Shown piece after piece: positions 14,674 to 22,076 of a stretch of 34,354 nt of DNA. Source of the DNA: Spirochaetaceae bacterium (GTDB lineage Bacteria > Spirochaetota > Spirochaetia > DSM-27196 > PWMO01); the NCBI GenBank assembly GCA_007693485.1, contig REDM01000158.1, forward strand, positions 1-34,354, written 5' to 3'. The notes below the pieces were generated by a model that saw nothing but the letters and a program-made list of their open reading frames with translations, ran no database searches and was not told the DNA's origin. The position numbers and the translations under genes are program-made. Within the stretch, counting starts at the first letter, position 1. Every line of letters starts with the position of its first letter.

Positions 14674-15513
14674 ATGAACAGTAGCGAAATTCGCTCCCTG
14701 CAGCGCAAGGCTGCGGAAATCCGACGCCTCACGGTGGAAGAGATTGCCCATCTGGGGATCGGTCACGTGGGTGGGTCGATGTCGATTGTCGAGGTTCTGG
14801 TTCTGCTCTATTACCGCCACCTGAAGATCGACCCTCGCGATCCTGCGCTGGAAACGCGCGACAAGTTTGTTATGTCCAAGGGCCATGCTGGACCGGCGCT
14901 CTACGCGGTGCTCGCCGACAAGGGATTCTTCCCCACGGCGATGCTGCAGACCCTCAATCAGGGCGGCACCAATCTTCCGAGCCACTGTGACATGAACCGG
15001 ACCCCCGGCATCGACATGACCACCGGCTCGCTCGGCCAGGGGCTCTCTGCGGCGGTGGGAATAGCCCTGGGGCACCGGCTGCGCAAACTGCCCGGCCGGG
15101 TCTTTGCACTCATCGGCGACGGCGACACCAACGAGGGGCAGACCTGGGAGGCGGCGATGTCGGCCTCGATGTTTGGTCTCGGAAACCTGGTCGCGTTCAC
15201 GGACTACAACAAGATGCAGATCGACGGCCCCATTGACGTCATCATGAAGACCGATCAACTGGTCGACCGATGGACCAGCTTTGGCTGGTTTGCGCAGCAG
15301 GTGCCGGGCCACGACTTTGCCGCCCTGGATGAGGCGCTGCAGAAGGCGCTTGCCGAAGAGAAGCGGCCGTCGATGATCATCGCCGACACCATCAAGGGAA
15401 AGGACCTGCCCGGTATCGAGGGCGACTACAACAATCACAACATGCCCATCAGCGCCGAGCAGGCCGAACAGCTGGTCGCATCGCTGCGTGAGCTCGAGGA
15501 GGCATCCGCATGA
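14674..15513 (+). CDS. sqwG: 6-deoxy-6-sulfofructose transketolase, N-terminal (TPP-binding) subunit
   Basis: This 279-residue protein corresponds to the TPP-binding half of transketolase. It has GHVGGSMS with H31, SKGHAGPALY with H71, and the TPP/metal motif GDGDTNEG (148-155) continuing to DYNKMQIDG. Split transketolases occur in several special pathways. Here the partner half, an RpiB-fold isomerase, an acylating aldehyde dehydrogenase and a SucCD-like pair follow at once. That is the gene set of the sulfo-TK route, in which the enzyme removes C2 units from 6-deoxy-6-sulfofructose and then from 4-deoxy-4-sulfoerythrulose, passing them to glyceraldehyde 3-phosphate. It has a strong ribosome-binding site (AAGGAG) and is first in the operon. 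Sequence alone shows only a transketolase subunit; the sulfosugar substrate rests on context. The alternative is an ordinary pentose-phosphate or apulose-phosphate transketolase. Confidence 0.75.
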   Translation: MNSSEIRSLQRKAAEIRRLTVEEIAHLGIGHVGGSMSIVEVLVLLYYRHLKIDPRDPALETRDKFVMSKGHAGPALYAVLADKGFFPTAMLQTLNQGGTNLPSHCDMNRTPGIDMTTGSLGQGLSAAVGIALGHRLRKLPGRVFALIGDGDTNEGQTWEAAMSASMFGLGNLVAFTDYNKMQIDGPIDVIMKTDQLVDRWTSFGWFAQQVPGHDFAALDEALQKALAEEKRPSMIIADTIKGKDLPGIEGDYNNHNMPISAEQAEQLVASLRELEEASA

Positions 15514-16514
15514 AATGGAATATCACCCGTCCCGCTGATCCCCAGCCCGAAGAGATGCGCGCCGTCTACGGCGATGTCCTCACTGCGATCGCTGCCGAAG
15601 ACGAACGCATCGTGGTCCTGGACGCCGACCTCATGAAGGCAAACGGGACCCTCGGCTTCAAGAAGGCGTACCCGGAACGCACCTTCGACGTTGGCGTGGC
15701 CGAAGCCAATATGGTCGGCGTAGCCGCCGGCCTGTCGGCCGTCGGACTCATCCCCTTCCCCGCAACCTTCACCTGTTTTGCGGCGCGGCGGACCTTCGAT
15801 CAGTTTTTCATCTCTGCGAACTACGCGCGGCTCAACGTCAAGCTCACCGGAACCGACCCGGGCGTCGCAGCCGCGTTCAACGGCGGCACCCACATGTCCT
15901 TTGAGGACATTGGCCTGATGCGGACCATCCCCAAGATCGTCATCTGCGAACCGAGCGATCCGGTGAGTCTGCGCAAACTGCTGCCCGAAATCACCTTCCG
16001 CTACGGGTCGAGCTATCTCCGCCTCCACCGCAAGCCAATCACCCGCATCTACGATGCATCGGAGACCTTTGAGTTGGGCCGTGGAAAGGTGCTGATCGAC
16101 GGTGAGGATCTGACCATCATCGCCGCCGGCGCCATCCTGGTGGCCGAGGCAATCAAGGCCGCCGAGAAGCTCGATGCCGAGGGCATATCCGCTGCGGTCA
16201 TCGACATGCACACCATCAAACCGATCGATGAGGAACTCGTCGTACAGTACGCGCGCAAGACCGGCGCAATCCTGACCGCGGAGAACCACCAGGTGAGAAA
16301 CGGCCTCGGCAGCGCCGTTGCCGAAGTGGTCACCGACCAGATTCCCGTGCCGATGGTGCGGGTGGGTATCCTCGACGAGTTTGGAGAAGTGGGTACGCAG
16401 GAGTTCCTGCAGGAACGATTTGGACTGACCGCGGAGAACCTGGTGGCCCAGGCGCGGGAACTGATGAACAAAAAAACCCGGGTGGGAGCATCACCCGCAA
16501 GGAGTCACGCATGA
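15510..16514 (+). CDS. sqwH: 6-deoxy-6-sulfofructose transketolase, C-terminal (pyrimidine) subunit
   Basis: The 334-residue second half of the split transketolase begins with the pyrimidine-binding domain. DVGVAEANMVGVAAGLS carries the Glu (E65) that activates the TPP aminopyrimidine; canonical transketolase has GIREHAMG here, so the following His is replaced. It is followed by FPATFTCFAARRTFDQ and THMSFEDIGLMR, then the transketolase C-terminal domain (about 200-325; LTIIAAGAILVAEAIKAAE, AVIDMHTIKPID). The ATG overlaps the sqwG stop by 4 nt, as expected for subunits needed in equal amounts. The last codons contain an A7 run followed by a small hairpin, noted among the findings. The substrate assignment rests on the operon. 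Confidence 0.75.
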   Translation: MKWNITRPADPQPEEMRAVYGDVLTAIAAEDERIVVLDADLMKANGTLGFKKAYPERTFDVGVAEANMVGVAAGLSAVGLIPFPATFTCFAARRTFDQFFISANYARLNVKLTGTDPGVAAAFNGGTHMSFEDIGLMRTIPKIVICEPSDPVSLRKLLPEITFRYGSSYLRLHRKPITRIYDASETFELGRGKVLIDGEDLTIIAAGAILVAEAIKAAEKLDAEGISAAVIDMHTIKPIDEELVVQYARKTGAILTAENHQVRNGLGSAVAEVVTDQIPVPMVRVGILDEFGEVGTQEFLQERFGLTAENLVAQARELMNKKTRVGASPARSHA

Positions 16515-16999
16515 GCAGCAAAACACGAATCGCCATTGTAAGCGACAAAGCCGGATTCTCTCTGAAGGCAGCAGTCACCGAATATCTTCAGAGCCGCGAT
16601 GACATCGACGTCATCGACTTCGGGTTGCACAGCGCCGACGAGGTGCAGCCCTACGACACGCAGGCACCCAAGGTTGCCCGCGCCATCCAGAAGGGTGAGG
16701 CGGACCGCGGGGTGCTGATCTGCGGCACCGGACAGGGTATGGCCATTGTTGCCAACAAGTTCAAAGGCGTCTACGCCGTCGTCGCCGACACGGTGTTTGC
16801 CGGCACGCGCGGCCGGATCATCAATAATTCCAACGCCATCACCATGGGCGGCTGGATCACCGCTCCCATTCTGGGCGTGGAGATCGTAAAAAGGTGGCTC
16901 GAGCTCGAGTTCACCCAGACCATGGAGGAACGCGCCGAGTGGCTTCAGGGAGCCTTTGATCGGCTTCAGAAGCTGGAAGGGGAGAACTTTACGGCATGA
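16511..16999 (+). CDS. sqwI: RpiB/LacAB-fold isomerase, probable 4-deoxy-4-sulfoerythrose isomerase
   Basis: The 162-residue protein has the RpiB/LacAB fold: IAIVSDKAGFSLKAAV at the N-terminus, catalytic cysteine C71 in LICGTGQGMAIVANK, and GRIINNSNAITMGGW. Two positions differ from ribose-5-phosphate isomerase B. The His after the first Asp is Lys (K13 in SDKAG), and the ring-opening His of the ARxHNNAN segment is Ile (I104). A sulfotetrose with sulfonate at C4 cannot form a furanose ring, so the ring-opening His would be dispensable. This fits the sulfo-TK role of converting 4-deoxy-4-sulfoerythrose to the erythrulose before the second transketolase cycle. The start overlaps the sqwH stop by 4 nt. 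An erythrose-phosphate isomerase is the main alternative. Confidence 0.72.
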   Translation: MSSKTRIAIVSDKAGFSLKAAVTEYLQSRDDIDVIDFGLHSADEVQPYDTQAPKVARAIQKGEADRGVLICGTGQGMAIVANKFKGVYAVVADTVFAGTRGRIINNSNAITMGGWITAPILGVEIVKRWLELEFTQTMEERAEWLQGAFDRLQKLEGENFTA

Positions 17000-18426
17000 G
17001 CGAAGCAACCCGGGAAGACGTCGAGCTGATCGCGGGCTACCTGCAGCGCGCCCGCGCGGCTCAGGCGCAGATCGCAGACTACTCGCAGGAACAGATCGAC
17101 GACGCCTGCCTCTCGGTTGCGTGGGAGGTGTACGCGGACGAAAACATCGCCGAGCTTGCCCGCATCGCGGTGGAAGCCACCGGCATGGGCAACGTGCGCG
17201 ACAAGATCACCAAGCACAAGGTGAAGGTGATGGGCGTGCTGCGCGACATCGTTGAAGCAAAAACCGTCGGGCTCATTGAGAAAAACGAAGCGACCGGCAT
17301 CTCCAAGTACGCCAAGCCGGTTGGGGTGATTGGGGCGCTGTTGCCGGTGACCAACCCGACCGCAACCCCGGCGAGCAACGGTCTGGGGATCCTGAAAGGG
17401 CGCAACGCGATGATTTTTGCCCCCCACCCCAAGGGTGCGGCCGCGAGCAAGGTCGCGGTGGAGTGCATGCGCCGCGGCCTGCGACGGGTGGGCGCCCCGG
17501 AGGATCTGATCCAGATCATCGAAGAGCCGTCGATCCCGCGAACCGGTGAACTGATGAAGCAGGTGGACCTGGTGGTTGCCACCGGCGGTGGTCCGATGGT
17601 GAAGGCCGCCTACTCCAGCGGAACGCCATCGTACGGAGTCGGACCCGGCAACTCGGTGCAGATCATCGCCGAGGATGCCGATGTGGCCGACGCGGTAGCA
17701 AAGATCGCGCTGAGCAAAGCGTTTGATTACGCCACCAGCTGCTCCAGCGAGAACAGCGTGATCATTCACGAGTCGCTCTACGACCAGGCCCTTGCGCTCT
17801 TCACCGGAAAAGAGAAGAGCTACCTGGTGACGGGCGCCGAGCGCGATCAGCTGCTGAAGTGGATGTGGCTGCCGAACAAGGCCGGAAAGCTCGCGCTCAA
17901 CCCGGAGATCATCGCCCACAGCGCGGAATCAATCGCGAACGGCGCGGGGTTCTCAGTCCTCGAAGGCACGCGCATTCTGCTGGTCGAAGGGACCATGCCT
18001 CTGGAAGAGGACAAGTTTGCCGACGAGAAGATCTCGCCGGTGCTCACCCTCTATCGGTACGGCACCTTCCCCGAAGCGGTCGAGATCCTCACCCGCCTTA
18101 CCGACAACGCGGGCACCGGCCACTCCTGCGGCATCCACACCTGGAAGCAGGAGTACATCCACGAGCTCGGCATGCGCATGCGCACCAGCCGGATCATGGT
18201 CCGCCAGCCGCAGGCGCCGGCCAACGGTGGCAACTTCTACAATGGGATGCCCAGCACCGTGACCCTTGGCTGTGGCACCTGGGGCGGCAACGTCACCACC
18301 GAGAATATCCACTGGAAGCACTTCATCAACGTCACCTGGGTGAGCGAACCCATCCCGGCGCGCAAGCCCACCGACGAGGAGATCTGGGGAGGGTTCTGGC
18401 AGCGCTACCCGAAGGAGCAGGCGTGA
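16996..18426 (+). CDS. sqwD: CoA-acylating sulfoacetaldehyde dehydrogenase
   Basis: This 476-residue aldehyde dehydrogenase belongs to the CoA-acylating group related to AdhE, EutE and SauS. The catalytic cysteine is C249 in ATSCSSENSVII, and VGVIGALLPVTNPTATPASNG (110-130) is the cofactor-binding start typical of this group. GGGPMVKAAYSSGTPSYGVGPGN (197-219) is equally typical. There are no shell-targeting N-terminal residues as in microcompartment enzymes. In the sulfo-TK scheme it oxidises sulfoacetaldehyde with NAD(P)+ and CoA to sulfoacetyl-CoA. The immediate SucCD-like neighbours, which could use that thioester to make ATP, support the role. The 4-nt overlaps on both sides indicate tight coupling. 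Acetaldehyde or another aldehyde remains possible from sequence alone. Confidence 0.75.
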   Translation: MSEATREDVELIAGYLQRARAAQAQIADYSQEQIDDACLSVAWEVYADENIAELARIAVEATGMGNVRDKITKHKVKVMGVLRDIVEAKTVGLIEKNEATGISKYAKPVGVIGALLPVTNPTATPASNGLGILKGRNAMIFAPHPKGAAASKVAVECMRRGLRRVGAPEDLIQIIEEPSIPRTGELMKQVDLVVATGGGPMVKAAYSSGTPSYGVGPGNSVQIIAEDADVADAVAKIALSKAFDYATSCSSENSVIIHESLYDQALALFTGKEKSYLVTGAERDQLLKWMWLPNKAGKLALNPEIIAHSAESIANGAGFSVLEGTRILLVEGTMPLEEDKFADEKISPVLTLYRYGTFPEAVEILTRLTDNAGTGHSCGIHTWKQEYIHELGMRMRTSRIMVRQPQAPANGGNFYNGMPSTVTLGCGTWGGNVTTENIHWKHFINVTWVSEPIPARKPTDEEIWGGFWQRYPKEQA

Positions 18427-19634
18427 AACTGTTTGAATACCAGGGCAAGGCGGTCTTTCAGGCCGCCGGCATCCCGGTGCCGGAATCCCGCCTGGTGCCG
18501 TGCACCAGCGCTTCCGTTGCCGTCATCGCCGGGCAGGTGGCAGAGGCCGTGCGCGAACTGACCGCGGCGAGCAGCTCCGACAACAAACCAGCCGGCGGTG
18601 ACACGGCGATCGTGGTGAAGGCGCAGCTCGACATGGGAGGTCGCGGCAAGGCGGGTCTGATTCACGTGGCGCGCGGCCCCGAAGCTGCCGCAGAAGCCGC
18701 CCGCACCATCATGGGCAAGGGATACACCATCCCCGCCCTGCTGGTAGAGCGCGCGGTCAGCATCGACCGTGAGCTCTACCTGTCGATCTCAGCGGACGCA
18801 ACCTCGGCGAACTTCGTGATTCTGGCGAGCGCAGAAGGGGGCGTGGACATCGAGGATCTGGCGAAGAACCGGCCGGAAGCGATCCGCCGGGTTGTGGTTG
18901 ATCCCTTTCGCGGACTGCAGGGCTACCAGAGCCGGGGCCTTGCCTACGATCTGGGCCTGAGCGACAACGTGGCGAAACAGTTTGCCGCCATGGTGGAGGC
19001 GCTCTACCGCGTCTTTCGCGGCAAGGACGCCGAGCTCGCCGAGATCAACCCGGTCTTCATCACCACCTCCGGTGAACTGATCGCCGGAGACAGCAAGCTG
19101 ATAATCGACGACAACAGCCTCTACCGGCAGCGGGAGTTCCAGCTCGCCCGCGAGCAGTTTGACTCGGACGCCGCCTACGAGGCCGCGGTTGAAGGCATCC
19201 CCTACCTGCAGTTTGACGGCGACATCTCGCTGATGTGCGCCGGCGCCGGACTCGCGACCACGGTTTTTGATCTGGTGAATTACGGCGGCGGCGCAGTCGC
19301 CAACTACCTTGAGTTCGGCGGCCCAAACTACCAGAAGGCTCAGCGCGCGATGGAACTCTGCCTGAAGAACCAGAGCTCGGTAATCCTCGTAGTGACCTTT
19401 GGGACCATCGCCCGCGCCGACGTCATGGCGCAGGGCATTGTGGACGCGATGAAACTCCTGAAGCCCGACCGCCCGATTGTAACCTGCATCCGAGGCACCA
19501 ACGAAGAAGAGGCCCACGAGACCCTGCGGGCGGCCGGGCTCGAGCCACTGCTCGACACCGAGGTGGCGGTACAGCGCGCGATCGACCTGGCCGCGGCGAG
19601 AAAAGGCAGGGAAAAGAAGGATGGAAGGGCATGA
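18423..19634 (+). CDS. sqwK: ADP-forming acyl-CoA (sulfoacetate-CoA) ligase, SucC-like beta subunit
   Basis: The 403-residue protein begins KLFEYQGKAVFQAAGIPVPES, the ATP-grasp start of succinyl-CoA synthetase beta subunits. It has VVKAQLDMGGRGKAGLI as the nucleotide-binding loop region and AELAEINPVFIT (metal/nucleotide site). A C-terminal CoA-ligase domain follows (SLMCAGAGLATTVFDLVNYGGG, YLEFGGPNYQKA). The normal SucC reading GGGA-NFLDxGG is altered to GGGAVANYLEFGG, consistent with a non-TCA substrate. The start is GTG at 18423, overlapping the sqwD stop by 4 nt (GTGA). Together with SqwL it would convert sulfoacetyl-CoA and ADP to sulfoacetate, CoA and ATP, a substrate-level phosphorylation step. 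TCA-cycle SucC is unlikely given the neighbours. Confidence 0.75.
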   Translation: MKLFEYQGKAVFQAAGIPVPESRLVPCTSASVAVIAGQVAEAVRELTAASSSDNKPAGGDTAIVVKAQLDMGGRGKAGLIHVARGPEAAAEAARTIMGKGYTIPALLVERAVSIDRELYLSISADATSANFVILASAEGGVDIEDLAKNRPEAIRRVVVDPFRGLQGYQSRGLAYDLGLSDNVAKQFAAMVEALYRVFRGKDAELAEINPVFITTSGELIAGDSKLIIDDNSLYRQREFQLAREQFDSDAAYEAAVEGIPYLQFDGDISLMCAGAGLATTVFDLVNYGGGAVANYLEFGGPNYQKAQRAMELCLKNQSSVILVVTFGTIARADVMAQGIVDAMKLLKPDRPIVTCIRGTNEEEAHETLRAAGLEPLLDTEVAVQRAIDLAAARKGREKKDGRA

Positions 19635-20527
19635 GCATCTACGTCAATCGAGAGACCCGCATCCTGGTCCAGGGCATTACCGGAAACGAGGGTGCGTTCT
19701 GGTCCAAACACATGCTGGACATGGGATCGAAGGTGGTCGCCGGCGTTACACCCGGGAAAGAGGGGCAGAAGGTACACGGCGTGCCGGTCTTCCACAGCGT
19801 GGCGCGTGCCGTGGCCTCAACCGAAGTTGAGGCGGCGATGCTCTTTGTTCCGCCACGCTTCACCCGCGACGCGGTGTACGAGGCACTCGACGCCGGTATC
19901 CGCAAGGTGGTGACCATTGCCGACGGCATTCCCCTGCAGGATCAGATTCAGATACGCGCCCACGCACAGAGTCTGGGCGCGCAGGTGGTGGGCGGCAACA
20001 CCTCCGGCGTGATCTCGCCGGGCGCGTCGATGCTCGGAATGTTTCCCTACTGGATCGAGCGCGTCTACAAGCCGGGAACCATCGGCGTGATGACGCGCTC
20101 CGGTTCACTCACCAACGAGGTGACCGCCATGGTAGTGCGCGCCGGGTACGGTGTCTCGACCCTCGTTGGCGTGGGCGGCGACCAGGTACCGCTCTCGCGC
20201 TTTGCCGAGTTCCTGCCCGCCTACCAGGCCGACCCGGCCACGCAGGCGGTGGTGATTATTGGAGAGCTCGGCGGCACCATGGAAGAAGAGGTCGCCGCGG
20301 AGATTGCCGCAGGCCGCTTCACCAAACCGCTGGTCGCCTTTATTGGCGGGCGGACGGCACCGGCGGGAAAGCGCATGGGACACGCGGGTGCGATTGTCAC
20401 CGGCACAACGGGCACGGTGGCAAGCAAGGTAGCGGCGCTGGAAGCCGCAGGCGCCCTGGTAGCCGACCGCCCGAGCGCGGTGGGTGCACTCTTGCAGCAG
20501 GCGATGCAGAAGGCGGGACATCAATGA
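19631..20527 (+). CDS. sqwL: ADP-forming acyl-CoA (sulfoacetate-CoA) ligase, SucD-like alpha subunit
   Basis: This 298-residue subunit has the Rossmann CoA-binding domain ([30 protein letters not shown]) and the active-site histidine H251 in GHAGAIVTG, which carries phosphate between CoA ligation and ADP. The segment [11 protein letters not shown] replaces the SucD reading GPNCPGIITPG, so the acyl pocket differs from true succinyl-CoA synthetase. That supports a different acid substrate, here inferred to be sulfoacetate. The start overlaps the sqwK stop by 4 nt and the stop overlaps the transporter start by 4 nt. It completes the energy-conserving end of the pathway. Confidence 0.75.
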   Translation: MSIYVNRETRILVQGITGNEGAFWSKHMLDMGSKVVAGVTPGKEGQKVHGVPVFHSVARAVASTEVEAAMLFVPPRFTRDAVYEALDAGIRKVVTIADGIPLQDQIQIRAHAQSLGAQVVGGNTSGVISPGASMLGMFPYWIERVYKPGTIGVMTRSGSLTNEVTAMVVRAGYGVSTLVGVGGDQVPLSRFAEFLPAYQADPATQAVVIIGELGGTMEEEVAAEIAAGRFTKPLVAFIGGRTAPAGKRMGHAGAIVTGTTGTVASKVAALEAAGALVADRPSAVGALLQQAMQKAGHQ

Positions 20528-22005
20528 GTGACACACAGAAGAAAAAGGCGCCGGGACTGGAACTCTCGCGCGGAACACGCTGGGCCTTCCTGGGTGTAGC
20601 CTTTGCGATTGCTCTCGCGGCATTCCTGTTCCCGCTTCCGGAGAGCATCCGCACCGTCAATGAGCTCACGCTCACGCCGCAGGGGCAGACCACCATGGGG
20701 ATCCTGCTCTTCGCGCTGCTGCTCTGGGTGAGCGAAGCGATTCCCTTCCACCTGACCGGTCTGATCGGAATGATCCTGATCGCACTCTTTGGCGTGACCA
20801 GTTTCACGCAGGTGGTGAGCATCGGGTTTGGGAACCATATCTTTGTGTTCTTCATCGGCGTGCTGATTCTGTCGAGCTTCATCACCCGGTCGGGACTGGG
20901 TAACCGGATCTCGGTCTATCTGCTGTCAAAAACGGGCAACAGCACCTCGGCCATCATCTTCGGCTTTCTGGTGGCGGGGATGTTCCTCTCCATGTGGATC
21001 ACCAACACCGCGGTCGCGGCCATGCTGATGCCGCTGGGCGTTGCCATCCTGAAAGAAGAGGGAGTGCCGCCGCTGAAGAGCAACTTCGGCAAGGCGCTGA
21101 TGATCGCCTGCGCGTGGGGGCCGATTGTCGGGGGGCTGATGGCGCCCTCGGGGGCGGGTCCCAATCCCATTGCGATCGGCTTTCTGAAAGAGATGGTCGG
21201 CATCGAGCTGACCTTTGTGGGGTGGATGCTCTACGGTGTGCCCGCCGGAATCCTCCTGCTCTTCCCCACCTGGTGGATCCTGCTGCTGTTTTTCAAGCCC
21301 GAGATGAAGCGCCTTAAGAAAAGCAAGGAAGAGCTGCGTGCGGCGTACGCGGAGCTGCCGCCGATGGATCGCGAGCAGAAGGTGACGCTGGTGCTCTTCG
21401 CCACCACCGTGGTGCTCTGGCTCATCACCCCGCTGCTCGAGGCGCTGCTCGGCGTCTCAATTCCCATTTCGCTTCCGGTGATGATCACCGGCGCCCTCTT
21501 TTTCTTTCCCGGCGTGGCAACCACCACCTGGGAGAAGGTCGAGAAGGAGATCAGCTGGAGCAGCATCCTGCTCATCGTGTCGGGGATTTCGCTGGGGATG
21601 GTTCTCTACCAGACCGGCGCCGCGGAGTGGCTCGCCATTGCGATGCTCGGCGGTGTGGGCGGATTGCACCCCTTCCTGCTTGTGCTGCTGGTTGTGCTCA
21701 TCGTCGAGTTCCTGAAGGTCTTTCTCTCGAGTAACACCGTGACGGCAACCATCGTTATCCCGATCATGATTACCCTGGCTGCCAACCTCGGCATCGACGC
21801 CCTCAGCATCACCATGCCCGCAGCGCTCAGCACCAGCATGGCCTTCATCCTGGTGACCAGCACGCCCACCAACGTAATCCCCTACACCGCGGGCTACTTC
21901 TCCATCCGCGACATGGCGGTTGCCGGCCTGGTGATGACGCTCATCGCAGCACCCATCGTCGCGGCGACGATCTTCATCATCGGTGGATTCACCGGGTTGT
22001 ATTGA
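20524..22005 (+). CDS. DASS/SLC13-family anion transporter, candidate sulfonate transporter
   Basis: The 493-residue protein has about 11-12 hydrophobic segments and the paired sodium-site motifs of the divalent anion:sodium symporter family: WITNTAVAAMLMPLGVAIL in the first half, and LSSNTVTATIVIP with TSTPTNVIPYTAG in the second. Family members carry sulfate, dicarboxylates, citrate and sulfonates by symport or exchange. As the last gene of the sqw operon, coupled by a 4-nt overlap, it most likely moves a pathway compound: sulfoacetate out, or the sulfosugar in, possibly as an exchanger. The sequence does not show direction. A repeat and a small hairpin follow before the convergent kinase gene. 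Confidence 0.8.
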   Translation: MSDTQKKKAPGLELSRGTRWAFLGVAFAIALAAFLFPLPESIRTVNELTLTPQGQTTMGILLFALLLWVSEAIPFHLTGLIGMILIALFGVTSFTQVVSIGFGNHIFVFFIGVLILSSFITRSGLGNRISVYLLSKTGNSTSAIIFGFLVAGMFLSMWITNTAVAAMLMPLGVAILKEEGVPPLKSNFGKALMIACAWGPIVGGLMAPSGAGPNPIAIGFLKEMVGIELTFVGWMLYGVPAGILLLFPTWWILLLFFKPEMKRLKKSKEELRAAYAELPPMDREQKVTLVLFATTVVLWLITPLLEALLGVSIPISLPVMITGALFFFPGVATTTWEKVEKEISWSSILLIVSGISLGMVLYQTGAAEWLAIAMLGGVGGLHPFLLVLLVVLIVEFLKVFLSSNTVTATIVIPIMITLAANLGIDALSITMPAALSTSMAFILVTSTPTNVIPYTAGYFSIRDMAVAGLVMTLIAAPIVAATIFIIGGFTGLY

Positions 22006-22008
22006 CGG

Positions 22009-22030
22009 GAAGTGGTGCGAAAATTGTGCT
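22009..22030 (+). repeat. 22-bp direct repeat, right copy
   Basis: This is a perfect match to 10909-22-bp-copy at 10909-10930 in the same orientation, starting four bases after the transporter stop. Like the left copy it lies between two converging genes. The two copies are 11.1 kb apart and enclose the GH116, ROK and sqw genes. Confidence 0.95.
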
Positions 22031-22036
22031 GCACCG

Positions 22037-22053
22037 GAGCCGTAGGCCGGCTC
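22037..22053. terminator. Short GC hairpin between converging genes
   Basis: GAGCCG-TAGGC-CGGCTC forms a 6-bp stem with a 5-nt loop in the 71-bp gap between the transporter and FGGY kinase stops. There is no U-tract on either strand, so it is at best a weak or Rho-assisted terminator. Confidence 0.35.
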
Positions 22054-22076
22054 AGGATAGCGTACGATCGCCTCGC

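Noticed and set aside
14674-16999. Housekeeping transketolase and ribose-5-phosphate isomerase
   Set aside because: The split subunits, altered RpiB residues and coupling to an acylating dehydrogenase and CoA ligase fit a dedicated pathway better, though sequence alone cannot exclude it.
18423-20527. TCA-cycle succinyl-CoA synthetase
   Set aside because: Key segments differ from SucC and SucD (GGNTSG for GPNCPG, NYLEFGG for NFLDxGG), and no TCA genes are nearby.
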